A model generated the notes under the pieces. It did not search any database and was not told the DNA's origin. It saw only the letters and a list, made by a program, of their open reading frames with translations. DNA of 64,000 bases, taken from the NCBI GenBank assembly GCA_963971405.1, contig OZ020489.1, positions 45,462,510 to 45,526,509 on the forward strand, read 5' to 3'. The position numbers were made by a program, and so were the translations under genes. Numbering within the stretch: the stretch's first letter is position 1; each line of letters starts with the position of its first letter. The stretch comes from Psococerastis gibbosa (taxonomy: Eukaryota > Arthropoda > Insecta > Psocodea > Psocidae). Of the stretch, positions 1 through 10,722 are shown one piece after another.

Positions 1-47
1 GTTGCGTCGACCTTTGAGATCTATTGCAGCCGCTTTGTCATGGAGAT

Positions 48-1340
48 TCATGTCTGGAATATACCCACTTTCTTGATGAAAGAGCGGGTTTTTCCTACTG
101 GATCTTCACGAATCGTCTTCGTTTCTGACCCTGGTATTCCCAGTATCCTGAAACGGTTTTTGGCCAGAGCTTCACATTCTAAGAGAACGTGCTCTGCTGT
201 TTCGTCCTCCATTTCACACCATCTACATTCTCTACTGCCCGTGTGGACTTTGAGTTTATACAGATGATGCCTTAGGTGGCAGTGCCCTGTGAGCAAACCA
301 ACAATATTCCTTATTTCTAATCTGCCAAGTAATAGCAAATTTTGGGTAAGTTTTTTTGATGGTTTTATTCCAAGTCTTTTTAGACTTCGTTTTTCTGTCA
401 TATTGTGCCAGGATTCAATTTTCTTGGTCTGGATCCATCTGTCAACTATAGTGCGTACACTTCCATAGGATATACCACAGGTTGGCTCTGGTCCAACAAA
501 TATTGAGTCCGAACCTATATTTGCTAATGCATCGGCTCGTTCATTTCCCTCTACTCCAGAGTGTCCCGGCACCCACTCCAACTTAAGTTTATTATTTTTA
601 CTTACTCTGAGTAGGAGCTGTTTACAATCCCGTACTAACTTTGATTTAGTACAGTAAGAATCCAGAGCTTTAATAGCTGCCTGGCTATCAGAAAAAATGT
701 GAATGGTCTTATTCTCATATTCCATTCTCAGAATTTCCCTTAAGCACTCAGCAATGGCACAGACTTCAGCCTGAAAAACCGTGCAAAATTTTCCCAGGCT
801 TATGCTGATGGACTTAACTGGGTTCACCCCGTTAATTCCCGCACCCGTACCATTTGCTGTCTTAGAGCCATCAGTAAACCATACCAGTGTGCCAGCCTCC
901 TGGCTCAGCGTACCCTCCGTCCAGCTTTCTCGAGTTAAGATTCTGGATTCGAAGGGCCTCCTAAAGTCATATTCAGGCAACATCTGATCAGATGGCATAC
1001 TAATGCCTTCCTCAGTAATTGAGTTTTTTATAGCACAGTGTCCTCTGAGGGAATTTTCCCAGAGTCCTCCTTGCTCCAATCTGTACGCACTCATTCTGGC
1101 CTGCCCCATAATAAATAAATTTAATGATGGGAGATCCAGAAGGGTATCTAGGGCGTCAGTGGGAGTGGTAGACATTGCACCTGTTATTCCTATGCAAGCC
1201 AACCTCTGCACACTATTTAGTGTTAATTTCGCTGTGGTTTGATTTGCCTTCTGCCACCAAACTACAGCAGCATATGAGATTATAGGCCTTATGACATATA
1301 GGCCAATAGACATACATAGGTATAAATGAAACCGATACAA
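48..1340 (-). mobile_element. LINE ORF2 C-terminal part (Jockey-like), 5'-truncated
   Basis: A 430-codon open frame reads as the end of a non-LTR retrotransposon polyprotein. Residues about 15-95 match the segment after the reverse transcriptase catalytic core, with a YAAVVWW motif and a SVQRLACIGITGAMSTTP stretch. Residues about 150-275 form an RNase H domain with acidic residues in FTDGSK, AEVCAI and FSDSQ, followed by WVPGHSGVEGNERAD. Near the end is the CCHC-like knuckle CRWCEMEDETAEHVLLEC that is usual in these elements. The first Met is not a true start: the reverse transcriptase core is missing upstream (to the right), as expected of 5' truncation. The frame is intact, so the copy may be fairly young. 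The 3' end lies at or beyond the left window edge. It sits in or next to a 5' intron of the dynein-tail gene, in opposite orientation. Clade assignment is by motif only. Confidence 0.85.
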
Positions 1341-1579
1341 AATGAACGAATAACTTTTTTAACGATATGGTACGAACGCATCCTGAATGTCTTCTGATTT
1401 TCTTGTACAATTTCATAAATCAGCGGGTGTTTTTATAGCCCCGTGTTAAATCGGCTTCAATATGCCCAAGGCATAGTACGAGTAAGTTGTTTTTTGGCGT
1501 GCTAGGGCTGTAGCTGGGCTGCTTCTGCATTTTCTGATTCTGCAACCTACATCTCTATTCCAAATTTTCTTCCTTCCAG

Positions 1580-1836
1580 CATGCAATCCTCGATAAGATT
1601 GACTTTGCTGTAGTATCCTCACACGACATTCAACAAGTTCATCCCAGAGTACTTCCGAACCTCAGGTTCCCCGTCCTGAAGCTGTGTTCCATTGGCCTGA
1701 TGAGCCCGGACATCCAGACCTGTGGGGCTGTAATTGCTGAATCCCTGGACGTCGCGGCGACAGTGTTGCAGAGCTATTTAACTGCTTACGAGCCGTTCCA
1801 AGAGTTAGCGCAGGTGGATGTCAAAACGTTTGTCCA
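1580..1836 (+). CDS. Dynein-tail gene exon a
   Basis: The acceptor is a pyrimidine tract ending TTCCTTCCAG and the donor is GTAAGT at 1837. Starts in phase 0 and ends after two bases of a codon. Encodes 85 codons, including FPVLKLCSIGLMSPDIQ and VLQSYLTAYEPFQEL, a helical tail segment. Confidence 0.7.
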
Positions 1837-4800
1837 GTAAGTATAAATCCGTGCGTTCAATACAAATATTAAATTATACTACTGTTGTCATTAGTATATG
1901 GGTTTAAATGTTGAAACTGTGAAATTGACCCATTTTAATTTTGAAGGGTATTTTATTGAACCATCGAAAATTTCGCCCATTGAACGTTATGCCCTACAAA
2001 ACAACATTGGCATTGGCATCGACATTGACATTGTTTTCCGTATCAATTTTGGTGTCAGTTAAACTCCTACCGGATGCACCAGTTGCCAGGCGACTCAATA
2101 ATTTTTTTTTCATGTTTATAAATTTGAGCGTTCATGAAATTCAAAAAGTTGAATCAAATGGGTGAAAAATTTTACAACCCGTGTGTGTTACACTTAAACT
2201 TTAAAATTTTTCTCCATAGTCCAGACGAATACCCTGCACTTCCGCAGCCACTGCAGGCAGCGAGCCTGGCGATTGTTCTTAATCTTAACGTGAGATTAAA
2301 AATGTAAGATCATTTTATAATGGAAAGTGCTATTCAAAATTGTTCTGTTTGCATTTTTAACCCCAAATGTAACAATAATAACCCATAGTATATAGTATTC
2401 AAAATTGTTCTGTTTGCATTTTTAACCCCAAATGTAACATACTCGTAGTAGGCCCGCTGGTATTAATTGTGAACTATAATTATAATTGTCATAAAATATT
2501 GATATGGTTGTAAATAAATCCACTGACTATAATTTCCTGAAAATTAAATACACTGCAATGTATCTCCAGAAGCTGCTAACTTACAACCTACCACTTGGTC
2601 TCAACTCTCAACTTTGTTACTCAACAAGTAAAGTTGTAGATTTTATTCGTCTTGTTATGCGAGTCGGAAGCAGCTGATGAGCTGAATATTCTTAGAGGAT
2701 GTTTGAACGAAGTTGGAAGGGGGGCAAGTGCCATATTCTATACGAAGCAGGCGTAGGCCTACGCTTGCAGCAAAATACGATACTTTATTCCTAACTTTTC
2801 GCTTTTGAATGAATTAAAAGTTTCCCGCGCTTTTAACAAAATTCAAACCAACACTACTTCTGCTTTTAAAATTTGTTATTTTTCAAATTGCTTGAATAAA
2901 CAAATGGAAGTGCGACTGGCAGCATATTGACACACCAACAAACCATCATAATTTACAGGCGTCTGTCCACTGATGTGTAATAAAGTATAACCTCAGTTTC
3001 GAGTAGAAGATTTCTTGAACCAACTACTAACTATGGTATAGGAAAGATTCACTTCTTAATATAAGAGATATTTAATAGCTTCCCCTTCCCACCAAAAATA
3101 CAATTTTGGGAATTTACGGCCAAGATCATAGGAGATATGATCTGTCATCAAAATTCAAAAAATGTTTTGGCGGGAGTGAATGTGCCGTTTCTCCTACTCA
3201 ACTAATAATCTAACAACAATCACTTAGCTAACACCACAGCCTCAAGTCTGCAAGCTACAAACTCTTGGCTCCACAGTTCCCTAGTTGCGCCACCCCATAT
3301 ATCATATGATATCATATCCATGAGAGAGTTTCTCCAGTGACTTCGTGGAAGTGATACACCATGACAAAACCATAAAATTATAAATAGCTTTGCCCTTAAT
3401 CATAATATTGTACAAGTACCATGTATGGCATTATATTAATGGGGTTTTAGTTAGCTTGGGTAATTAAATACTGTGATCGCTGATGATCTTATATTGACCG
3501 TTTTTGCTTCAAAATAGGGCATAACTTAATAATATTAATTGAATTTTTAATTGCTTACTCACTGAGATGGTGCTGACGTTAATTGGCATAATAGGGCTGA
3601 TAAGGTGGAACTGTCTCGTCTTTTCAGAGCTTTCTCCGAACAAAATGAAAATGGAGAGGCGTATTCAACGGAAATTAATGAGCAGAACCAAGTTTACCAA
3701 GCGTTGGACGCCGCTATTCCAACTCAAATTACCATTGGTCCTTTTCAGGTACAAAATTACCTAACTACAATGCAATATAATATGCCGTATCGCACTGGTT
3801 CTCAAAGTGGGGAGGGGCACGTTAGAAGCTAAGGGGGAGAGGGGACAAAAGCTTGGCAAAAAAAAAAATTGCTTGTTCGAAACTAATACCTAAAAATACC
3901 CACTTTGTTTAAACGACAATGCAGGGGGGGGGATGCTCTCAGTGGATAGAGCCTTGCTTGCCAATTAAGTGAAAATTGCAGAGGACATTTACTTACAACA
4001 AAAGCTTACAAGTAAGAGGGGGTTGACTTTCAGTTGATGTATATACTGGGGGAGGGGGGAGGGGCTCGATATAGAAAATTTGGGAAGCTTACTTTACTTT
4101 TACTTTATCCAACGCACGCCCGTGGTTGTTCAACCATTCGGCGCAATGCAATTTGAGAACCGCTGCCATATCGCATTATTTTAATTTAATGAGCTACTGT
4201 ATTCGTATAGATGTTTATAGTTTAAAGTTTAAATTTTTTTAAACCATTTTGAGTTAAAAAGTAATATTAATTATTCTTAATTTTTCATGAGCGATGAGCA
4301 TGTGTTCAGACAAACCTCCCGGTTTTGAATTTTAGCAATTGTATTTTTCTCCATCGTATAATAAATACATTTAAAAAAAAATCTGTAAGCTGTGTTTGTA
4401 CTAAAATACAGTCTAACAACTGAAAAGTGGGAGACGTATTCCAGATAAATGAATGAGTGGAACAAAATTTACCAAGCCACTATATTCCGACTGAAATTAT
4501 AATTGGTCGCCTTCAGCTAGAAAATTGTCCATGCTTGGATCGTACATATGGTATTGTATATATTTAATGAGCTACTGTATTCATAGACATTTCTGTCACA
4601 AGACTGTATGTAAAATACGCAGTGTAGCAAATCGAAAGGGAGGGGCGCACCTATTCATGATAAATTAGTGACAAATCAAATTCATTTAGCATGCGATAAA
4701 CACCGCTATTCAAACTCCAACTCCCTTTCTGGTGGAAACTTGCACAGATATCGTACCGTATACACTTATCAAGGCCGTTCAAATATTACGTAAGCACTCA

Positions 4801-7800
4801 AGGAGGAGAAGTGTTTCTCGGCTTACTTTCCTATTCAAAGGACAAAGTAGGGTTTCTCCAATGCTTTTGACGCTTAATAGGCCTAATGTATAGTAATACG
4901 GTAAGTGAAATAAGAGTTGATGGGAGACCGAAAAATGTATTGTAATAAGGTAAATGAAATAAAAGATTATGGGATAGCAAAAGATTAAAATAAATAATTA
5001 CCTATACAGTACCTGTCCGTCTGTCTATGCACTCAGGCTGCAAACTTTTTAGCGCCAAAAGTCCCGCTTACATAAAAATCAGCTGCACAACACTAAAAGC
5101 AGCATGTCAGTAAGTAAGTATACAGGTATACAAATATGGCATTTTTTTTTTTTGCAGACCCCCAAGGGGCGTGCTGCTGGGATATGTCACAGCCGGCTGT
5201 CCAGGTCCCCACTTTTCCGTCTACTGTAGGTTCTCTAATGGATTCCTAAGAATGGTGTTTAGTATTTCGCCTTGCCTTTTAAGACCAGATTGGAATACCC
5301 TCACTACGAGTTTTTTTTTACAAATTCGATTTTCAAATGAAATAATGGTCGTGAAGAACTGATTAAAATAGCCTTTAAATTAGCAGAAATGCTCCTCTAC
5401 ATTGCGATATATGATATATATCACTTACACCAGTTCTTGAATTCTTTCCTCGGGATCTCTGCTTTTTCTGAAATTTTTGACAGCTGTACGATATATTTTT
5501 CATATTTTATGTTTACACTTATTAAATATTGATTTTTTGTTTTATTACTAAGCCAATCTCTGTTCGACGCTGTACCACTACTCTATACAAGTCATGTCCT
5601 ACTTATTACAAGGTGTTTTCCCCTCCGATTTTCTCTTAACGGGATAAACATAAGCAAACGCCTTGTTCTAACTTGGTGGGAGATGATTACTAATTAACAC
5701 AGATTATCATTGCAGGTCATCACCGAAGATGTTAAAAACTGTCTAAATAAGAAACAACAGGACATAATTGATAGTCTCAAACGGGCGCTTTTTCAAATAG
5801 TTCACGGCAACTGCTTAAAGGTAATCTTTACAAAACAGCATGTAGTTTTTATGTTAATAGTTAATTGTGGACTTGCTTTTCAGTCTAAAGTACATTAAGA
5901 TGCCCATTCCATCGACCGGCTAGGGCTATTTACAAAAACGGTGACGTGGTAGCAGACATTCACGACTTAGGTGGCGTTTCCCCCGACCTCGCATTGCAGA
6001 ATTGACGGAAATGTTTATTTTCCTCTATGCCATAGTTAAAATTGATCAATGATCATACAGTAAAATCACAAACGAATAAACTAAAATTAAAAAATGGCGT
6101 CATGGGATATGCTAAGTACAAACATTTTAATAGATTTCTATAAAAAGAAAAATTCTAATTTTCGTCAATGTCATTTGCATTCTGCAATGCGAGATCGGTG
6201 GAAACGCCACCTAAGTCTTGAATGTCTGCTACCACGTCACCGTTTTTGTAAATAGCCCTAGCCGGTCAATGGAATGGACGCCTAACGTGACAAGCCGTTG
6301 TACACTGTTCTGCCTCATACTATATACAGTATGTGGCGTCACTCGACCTATGCAAAATATCAGTATTTATGTCTCTACGAACCATGCGATCAGAGACGTG
6401 TCGTAACTCATCACAAGAAAAAAGTATTACTATTGAGGCGACTGAAAAGGTTAATCGGATAAACTCATTGAATTGTTGCTTTCCTATTTATTTGTACACA
6501 CATCCGATTAATCTTTTTTTTTTCTTTCGAAAATAGAATTAGGAAAACATACGCTGTAACTTTAATAATTTATCAGAATACGACATTAGAAATATATTAC
6601 GAAACCGTGCACAGCATTTGACTATTTTTGTATAGCCTATTTTAATTTTCACTATATTATGTATCTGACTTTTTCTTTTTTAAATTATCACATTTTACCA
6701 CAGTGACACTATGAATAAGTTGCCCACATTGACATGACAATGGAAACGGAATATGTAGTTATACATCGCAAACTAACTGTATGTATACGTGCTAATGTGC
6801 ATATAATCCGACAATAATTTAAGTTTAGCAACTTGATCCTTTGAGTTACTGTTGTGTCTATTGATGGTATACTAGAGTTTCAATAGTAAACCCGCTGACT
6901 TCTGTAGCGTTCCCACCAATTAGACAATGCACTGCGTTTCAGGCGATGGAGCATTTCTCAGAGATTGAGTTTAGGCTTGTGGAGAAGTTAAGCAACATTG
7001 AGGATGCTGTGGCAACAAAAGAGTGGATGGTTACCGTGCCTGCGGACATCCACGCCTGGGACCCCCACATACAGGAAATTACTAAGGTCAGTAAGATTAG
7101 GATGGGTAATTGCCGGGAATCTTTTAACAAATCGTTTAACATAAGGTTATTTGGACTTGCATTGCCAGTTGTATTAATAGTAATTAGAGGCAGGGTCCTC
7201 ACTGTCATCGAACAATTAGGGTGGAGCCCATTGTTAGGGGATGGGGGGAGGGGCATTTCGGGCGTGGGTGCTGCTCCTATCATCAGGCTTAGTTCTAAGA
7301 AGGAGTGATGCCGGTGGTGTGGTTAGAGAGCTTGTATTTCAATCGGGAGAACGGTAGTTTGCAGGGGCGTAAAGTTTTAGAATGATGGCGGGGGCAAAAC
7401 TAAGCAGACCTTATGACGTCATCACGCAGAATTTAAGGCAAAATTGAAAATATAAGAGCAAAATAGTAGGGTTTTACGCATTTTAATAGTTGTAAAATAT
7501 AGCTGTAGATTTTATAAAGCTAAAAAAGGAATGCTTATATTCATATTGCTGCAAAGGGGACCAAGAAGTATGAACTACGTCTTACAATGCTCGAGGCTGG
7601 GGGGGGGGGCAATACTCCCCCCAAAAGGAGCTGGGGAGGGCAAGTTGGGCCGTGCCCCCCCCCCAACTTTATGCCCCTGGTAGTTTGAATCCTCAAAGGG
7701 ATCAGATTTAGTCAATTATTGAGAATAGAATACATGGGCAATGAGTCAGTCGTCCAGAAACCATCAGTCCTCAGCAGGATTAAGCCTGATGATGGGAATA

Positions 7801-8821
7801 GCGCCCACTCCCGAAACGTCGCCCCCATCCGCCCTAATTGTTCGATGACTTATTAATTACTATTAACACAGCAAGCAAGGCTGACGTTGCCAGACCAATC
7901 GTCTCACGCTCAACTATATAGGTATATACATATGCACCATTTCATTTGTAGGGTTTTGAAATTCTGGAAGACATTGAGTACCCCATAGAGGACGAGTTCG
8001 CCAAGCAGTACTGGACGACCCGCGGACTGGCCGTCAAGACGTTGCGAACTCTCCAGAACAGCCAAGAACGCATCAAGCTGGACATTGAACGGTTCCACGC
8101 GGCGTTCCTGCAGGACGAAGAGAAGTACCAGACCTGTCTGACTGACCTGCACGACCTCATCACCATGTTCCTGGATAACCTGACCACTGAGAGGGTAAGT
8201 CATTACTTACGTTTTTTCATTTTCCTCGTTTTCATCCCTCTGTGCGGCCAACGAAACGGCAAGTTGTTCTCCGTCTCATGCGGTTTTGGGCTGCGGTTTC
8301 ACTCACAGTTCTAAGGTCTTGTCGGACTTTGTTGTGCAACTGTAAATCAGTGAGTTGTGTATTTTATTGTATTAACTTTTTGCTTCTCTAGTGATATTCT
8401 TAGTATATTTTAAATATATATATTTAAATATACTCGTACCTCTTTCGTATAGTAAAATCCTTGATGTCTACAAATAAAAAATAAATAAATAAATAAAAAA
8501 TGGGATTTGACGTTATTTCTCTAAGGCATTACATGTACACGGCATTTTGGATTCATTTATGAAGTGATGCATTTTGATTTGAGACTAATGTCATAAATCT
8601 GTTACCTGCCATAGTGTAGTCTTTTTTTCCTTTAATAGAAATCTATAATGGACGTGGAAGCTGGCAAAATCTGGCGTGCAATGGAGTTAAATTTGAAATT
8701 GGAAGCCATCTTGAAAAGCCGTGCAGCTATATTTAAATTTGACGAAACCTTGATTAACGGCCAAATGGAAGAACTAATGAACATCTTCAAACCACACGTG
8801 CCTGACAAGTTTCTGCAATAG
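1580..8821 (+). CDS. Dynein heavy chain tail-like gene, 3' seven exons, no motor
   Basis: Exons 1580-1836, 2220-2303, 3628-3748, 5716-5820, 6943-7086, 7952-8194 and 8639-8821 join with matching phases into an open frame of 378 codons plus a TAG stop. The product matches the distal tail of axonemal-type dynein heavy chains. It has the IPTQITIGPFQV signature, then the helical stretch with LSNIEDAVATKEWM (family pattern 'nsIEEL.eL.eWM'), then FEILEDIEYPIEDEFAKQYW (family 'Y.LLd.f.y.ls.eeF...W'). In normal dyneins this leads into the linker and six AAA modules. Here the frame stops right after MNIFKPHVPDKF, the equivalent of the '..dFePy..LW' start of the linker, and a possible ATTAAA poly(A) signal follows at 8861. 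No Walker motif or other motor exon was seen downstream. Upstream exons, including the start codon, lie left of the window. It could be a tail-only gene, a partial duplicate, or a gene that uses an unseen splice. Dynein-tail identity is fairly sure; function is unknown. Confidence 0.72.
2220..2303 (+). CDS. Dynein-tail gene exon b
   Basis: The acceptor TCTCCATAG fits the two-base carry-over from the previous exon. Two donors are possible, GTGAGA at 2290 and GTAAGA at 2304. Only the second gives the phase needed by the next exon, so it was chosen. Encodes HPDEYPALPQPLQAASLAIV and a short basic end. Confidence 0.6.
3628..3748 (+). CDS. Dynein-tail gene exon c
   Basis: The acceptor is CTTTTCAG and the donor GTACAA at 3749 is weak. 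Encodes AFSEQNENGEAYSTEINEQN and then the diagnostic ALDAAIPTQITIGPFQ. The other open frame through the same DNA looks like a shadow. Confidence 0.68.
5716..5820 (+). CDS. Dynein-tail gene exon d
   Basis: The acceptor is CATTGCAG and the donor GTAATC. 35 codons in phase 0, VITEDVKNCLNKKQQDIIDS onward. It matches the family pattern in which 'IGPF.V....V...L..K...L...L' continues after the signature in the previous exon. Confidence 0.68.
5903..6282. mobile_element. Inverted-repeat MITE in a dynein-tail intron
   Basis: About 90 bases at each end are near-perfect inverted copies. The left arm, from CATTCCATCGACCGGCTAGG to CTCGCATTGCAGA (5905-6001), matches the right arm (6180-6282) with only a few differences. 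The middle is AT-rich and has no coding potential. This is the form of a non-autonomous DNA transposon. A target duplication could not be fixed with certainty. It lies in the intron between exons d and e. Confidence 0.75.
6943..7086 (+). CDS. Dynein-tail gene exon e
   Basis: The acceptor is GCGTTTCAG and the donor GTCAGT. 48 codons, phase 0 at both ends, with RLVEKLSNIEDAVATKEWM and VPADIHAWDPHIQEI, matching the conserved helix pair before the linker in dynein heavy chains. Confidence 0.7.
7154..7885. mobile_element. Large inverted-repeat element hosting a nested hAT MITE
   Basis: Arms of about 130 bases (about 7154-7290 and 7780-7885) are diverged inverted copies. Shared stretches include TTAATAGTAATTA, CATCGAACAATTAGGG and ATCATCAGGCTTA. 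The interior contains a separate hAT-type element at 7362-7679. It lies in the intron between exons e and f of the dynein-tail gene. Boundaries are approximate. The open frames across the left arm are shadows of the repeat. Confidence 0.6.
7362..7679. mobile_element. hAT-type MITE with 8-bp target duplication
   Basis: Starts CAGGGGCGTAAAGTTT and ends AACTTTATGCCCCTG, short terminal inverted repeats with the CAGGG ends usual in hAT elements. Both sides carry GTAGTTTG (7354-7361 and 7680-7687), an exact 8-bp duplication as hAT transposases make. The 318-bp body has G- and C-runs near its right end and no coding capacity. It inserted into the larger element around it. Confidence 0.85.
7952..8194 (+). 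CDS. Dynein-tail gene exon f
   Basis: The acceptor is TTCATTTGTAG and the donor a consensus GTAAGT. 81 codons, phase 0 at both ends. The exon is notably more GC-rich than its surroundings. It contains FEILEDIEYPIEDEFAKQYW and a coiled-coil-like stretch with RIKLDIERFHAAFLQDEEKY. Confidence 0.75.
8639..8821 (+). CDS. Dynein-tail gene last exon with stop
   Basis: The acceptor is CCTTTAATAG. 60 codons in phase 0, then TAG. WRAMELNLKLEAILKSRAAI fits the helix before the family's 'N.rE.lFg' motif, but the sequence then reads IFKFDETLINGQMEELMNIF and stops. No good donor occurs before the stop; only weak GTGCCT and GTTTCT sites are seen. Confidence 0.68.
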   Translation, partial: KSIMDVEAGKIWRAMELNLKLEAILKSRAAIFKFDETLINGQMEELMNIFKPHVPDKFLQ

Positions 8822-8860
8822 CCTACAAGTTAATAACTATAACTTAACATTTTAAATGGA

Positions 8861-8866
8861 ATTAAA
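8861..8866 (+). terminator. Candidate poly(A) signal ATTAAA
   Basis: ATTAAA lies about 40 bases after the stop of the dynein-tail gene, in AT-rich DNA. It is the commonest variant of the poly(A) signal, and its position supports a real 3' end here. Motif match only. Confidence 0.35.
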
Positions 8867-9544
8867 CGTATTATTTGTATTGGATGCCTTTTTAGGGAGA
8901 TTCATCTAACTATTGAGAGGGTGACCAATGTTCGACTTCCCACCCACCCTCCGTTCAGAATGTTATATATGAACTGTAAATATATATATATATATAAATA
9001 ATATAGGTGCATGCATGTATGTATGCATGTATTTACAGTATATCGATTTTAGGAAACACTCTAACTTCCGTAAATATTATCCGATTTTGATTAAACTTGG
9101 CACAAAAATTGGTCATTCAAATGTCCTGATCGAGTTCGTTAACCAGCTAGATTCACAATTTAGATACAAGATGGCGGCCGATTGAAACCTTTAATAATTC
9201 ATATCTCAGTTAATATTGGTCGCAGAGGAATGAATTAAAATTTGACTGAAAGTCCGTATTATTATCTACGATAATAGTAAATAATACGTTTTACTACAAA
9301 TCAACGACTGCAATATGATGTCCAGTCAAAATGAAAATAATTTGATAAGTAAAAGTTCATATCGTCGTCTTTGTTTGAAACACAAGAGTGTTTTGTGTGT
9401 TGATGTTGCGGTCGGGAAAATAATGAAGTATTTTTTATTTTTGTTACTCATAGCGTCTGTAGCGTAGAGGAAAAGCAGGGTCTGCGGAATCTCCCTACAC
9501 CTTATCGGCCAGAGCCGAAAGGGATTAAAAAAAATATATATATT
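8867..9544. other. Gene-free AT-rich stretch after the dynein-tail gene
   Basis: Contains a TA microsatellite (about 8980-8997) and an ATGCATGTATGT-type run. A block at about 9036-9270 reads like an old dispersed repeat: 'cgattttgattaaacttggc' followed by 'aagatggcggccg' and 'catatctcagttaat'. No second copy was found in this window and no gene was seen. Confidence 0.4.
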
Positions 9545-9766
9545 GACTTTTTGTTCTATTATTGACTTTTTGTTGTAAGCCAACCTAGCTGAGTTAAGTT
9601 AGGGCTGTAAGTCCCTCTCTTACACTCAACTATGAAGACGCGGGACCACCTGCTTTACATGCTCTCCGAAGCATGGCCAGAAATGATGTAGCAAGTGTGG
9701 GACTCGAACCAACAACCTTTCGGGTGAAAATAGGAGTCTGTACCACTACATGTACGCTACATGTCC
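9545..9766 (-). repeat. tRNA-derived SINE, family A, copy 1
   Basis: Read on the minus strand it begins with a tRNA-like head, TAGTGGTACAGACTC (A-box-like), then GGTTCGAGTCCC (a good B box), then a body ending in TAACTTAACTCAGCTAGG and a short tail. The A and B boxes are the internal RNA polymerase III promoter of tRNA genes. The same unit recurs at 15515-15706 and 42189-42380. Of the three copies this one keeps the best boxes. Confidence 0.75.
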
Positions 9767-10011
9767 TGATGTGACTTAATAGGTACTGAATTAGATACCT
9801 AATTATTTGAGTTATAAAGTTTAAAAAATCAGTGCAACTATACTCCTAGAAAGTACGCTACGATAATACGATTTTAAAATTTAATTGATCGCGTTTTGAT
9901 TGTATAGAATCAAAGTAAATGATAGTGGCAAGTCCCCTTCACAGGGTGCACTTAGTTTGGACTTTTATTTTTAATAATTTTGTTGTGTTGTGTTTTTTGA
10001 TTAATTAAAAG

Positions 10012-10722
10012 ACCGAGTATGTGCTAAGACCGCACAGCAGGCGTGAAAACTTCATTGGCAATACCAAACAATTTATATGTACTGTATATAGTTTTATATA
10101 TTTGTATATAATATTATGTATTATGTAGTAGGTATTTATGTATTATTGTGGATTGTATTGAATGAGAAACAAGTCAGAAATTTAAGTCAGAAAGCTATTT
10201 ATTAAATTCTATATAAATTAAATTATTTTTTACGTTGTTTTTTAAGAATTTTTAGCTAATTTTCTCTTTCGTTTTAATTCGTCATCAAGTTTGTTGTTTT
10301 GATCCATTGTCGACTTTCCAAAAAAAAAAAAAAGGGACAATAGACAGTAGTCCTCCATATCTCATATTATTATTATAACTCATGAAAATAAAAATAATTG
10401 TTAAAATAATTATCATTATAATATAATTATATAATTATTATATGTATAAATTATAACTACAGGTTTTAATTTAATAAAGACAATTGAGACGCAAGAATTG
10501 AATATACTAAAAAATATATTTATTATTTATATAATTTATATAGAATTTAATAAATATTAACTTTAATTTCTGACTTATTTCTCATTCAATCTACGAACAC
10601 GATCCCTAATAATACTACATAATGCAAAATATTATTTAATACATTCATATAAATTGATTGCGATTGCCAATGAACTGAATCAAGTTTTCACTTCTGCCGT
10701 GCGGTCTTAAAACACACTCGGT
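10012..10722. mobile_element. Inverted-repeat element, 0.7 kb
   Basis: The left end, with TAAGACCGCACAGCAGGCG, and the right end, with CGCCGTGCGGTCTTA-like sequence, are inverted copies. A second inverted pair lies inside (about 10148-10220 and 10500-10595, 'ttgaatgagaaacaagtcag' against its complement). The AT-rich centre has no frame. The form is a nested or composite non-autonomous DNA transposon. Target duplication was not resolved. Confidence 0.65.

Noticed and set aside
6939-7308. Open frames on both strands of 114-120 codons
   Set aside because: They run through dynein exon e, its donor and the left arm of an inverted-repeat element; only the exon part is coding.
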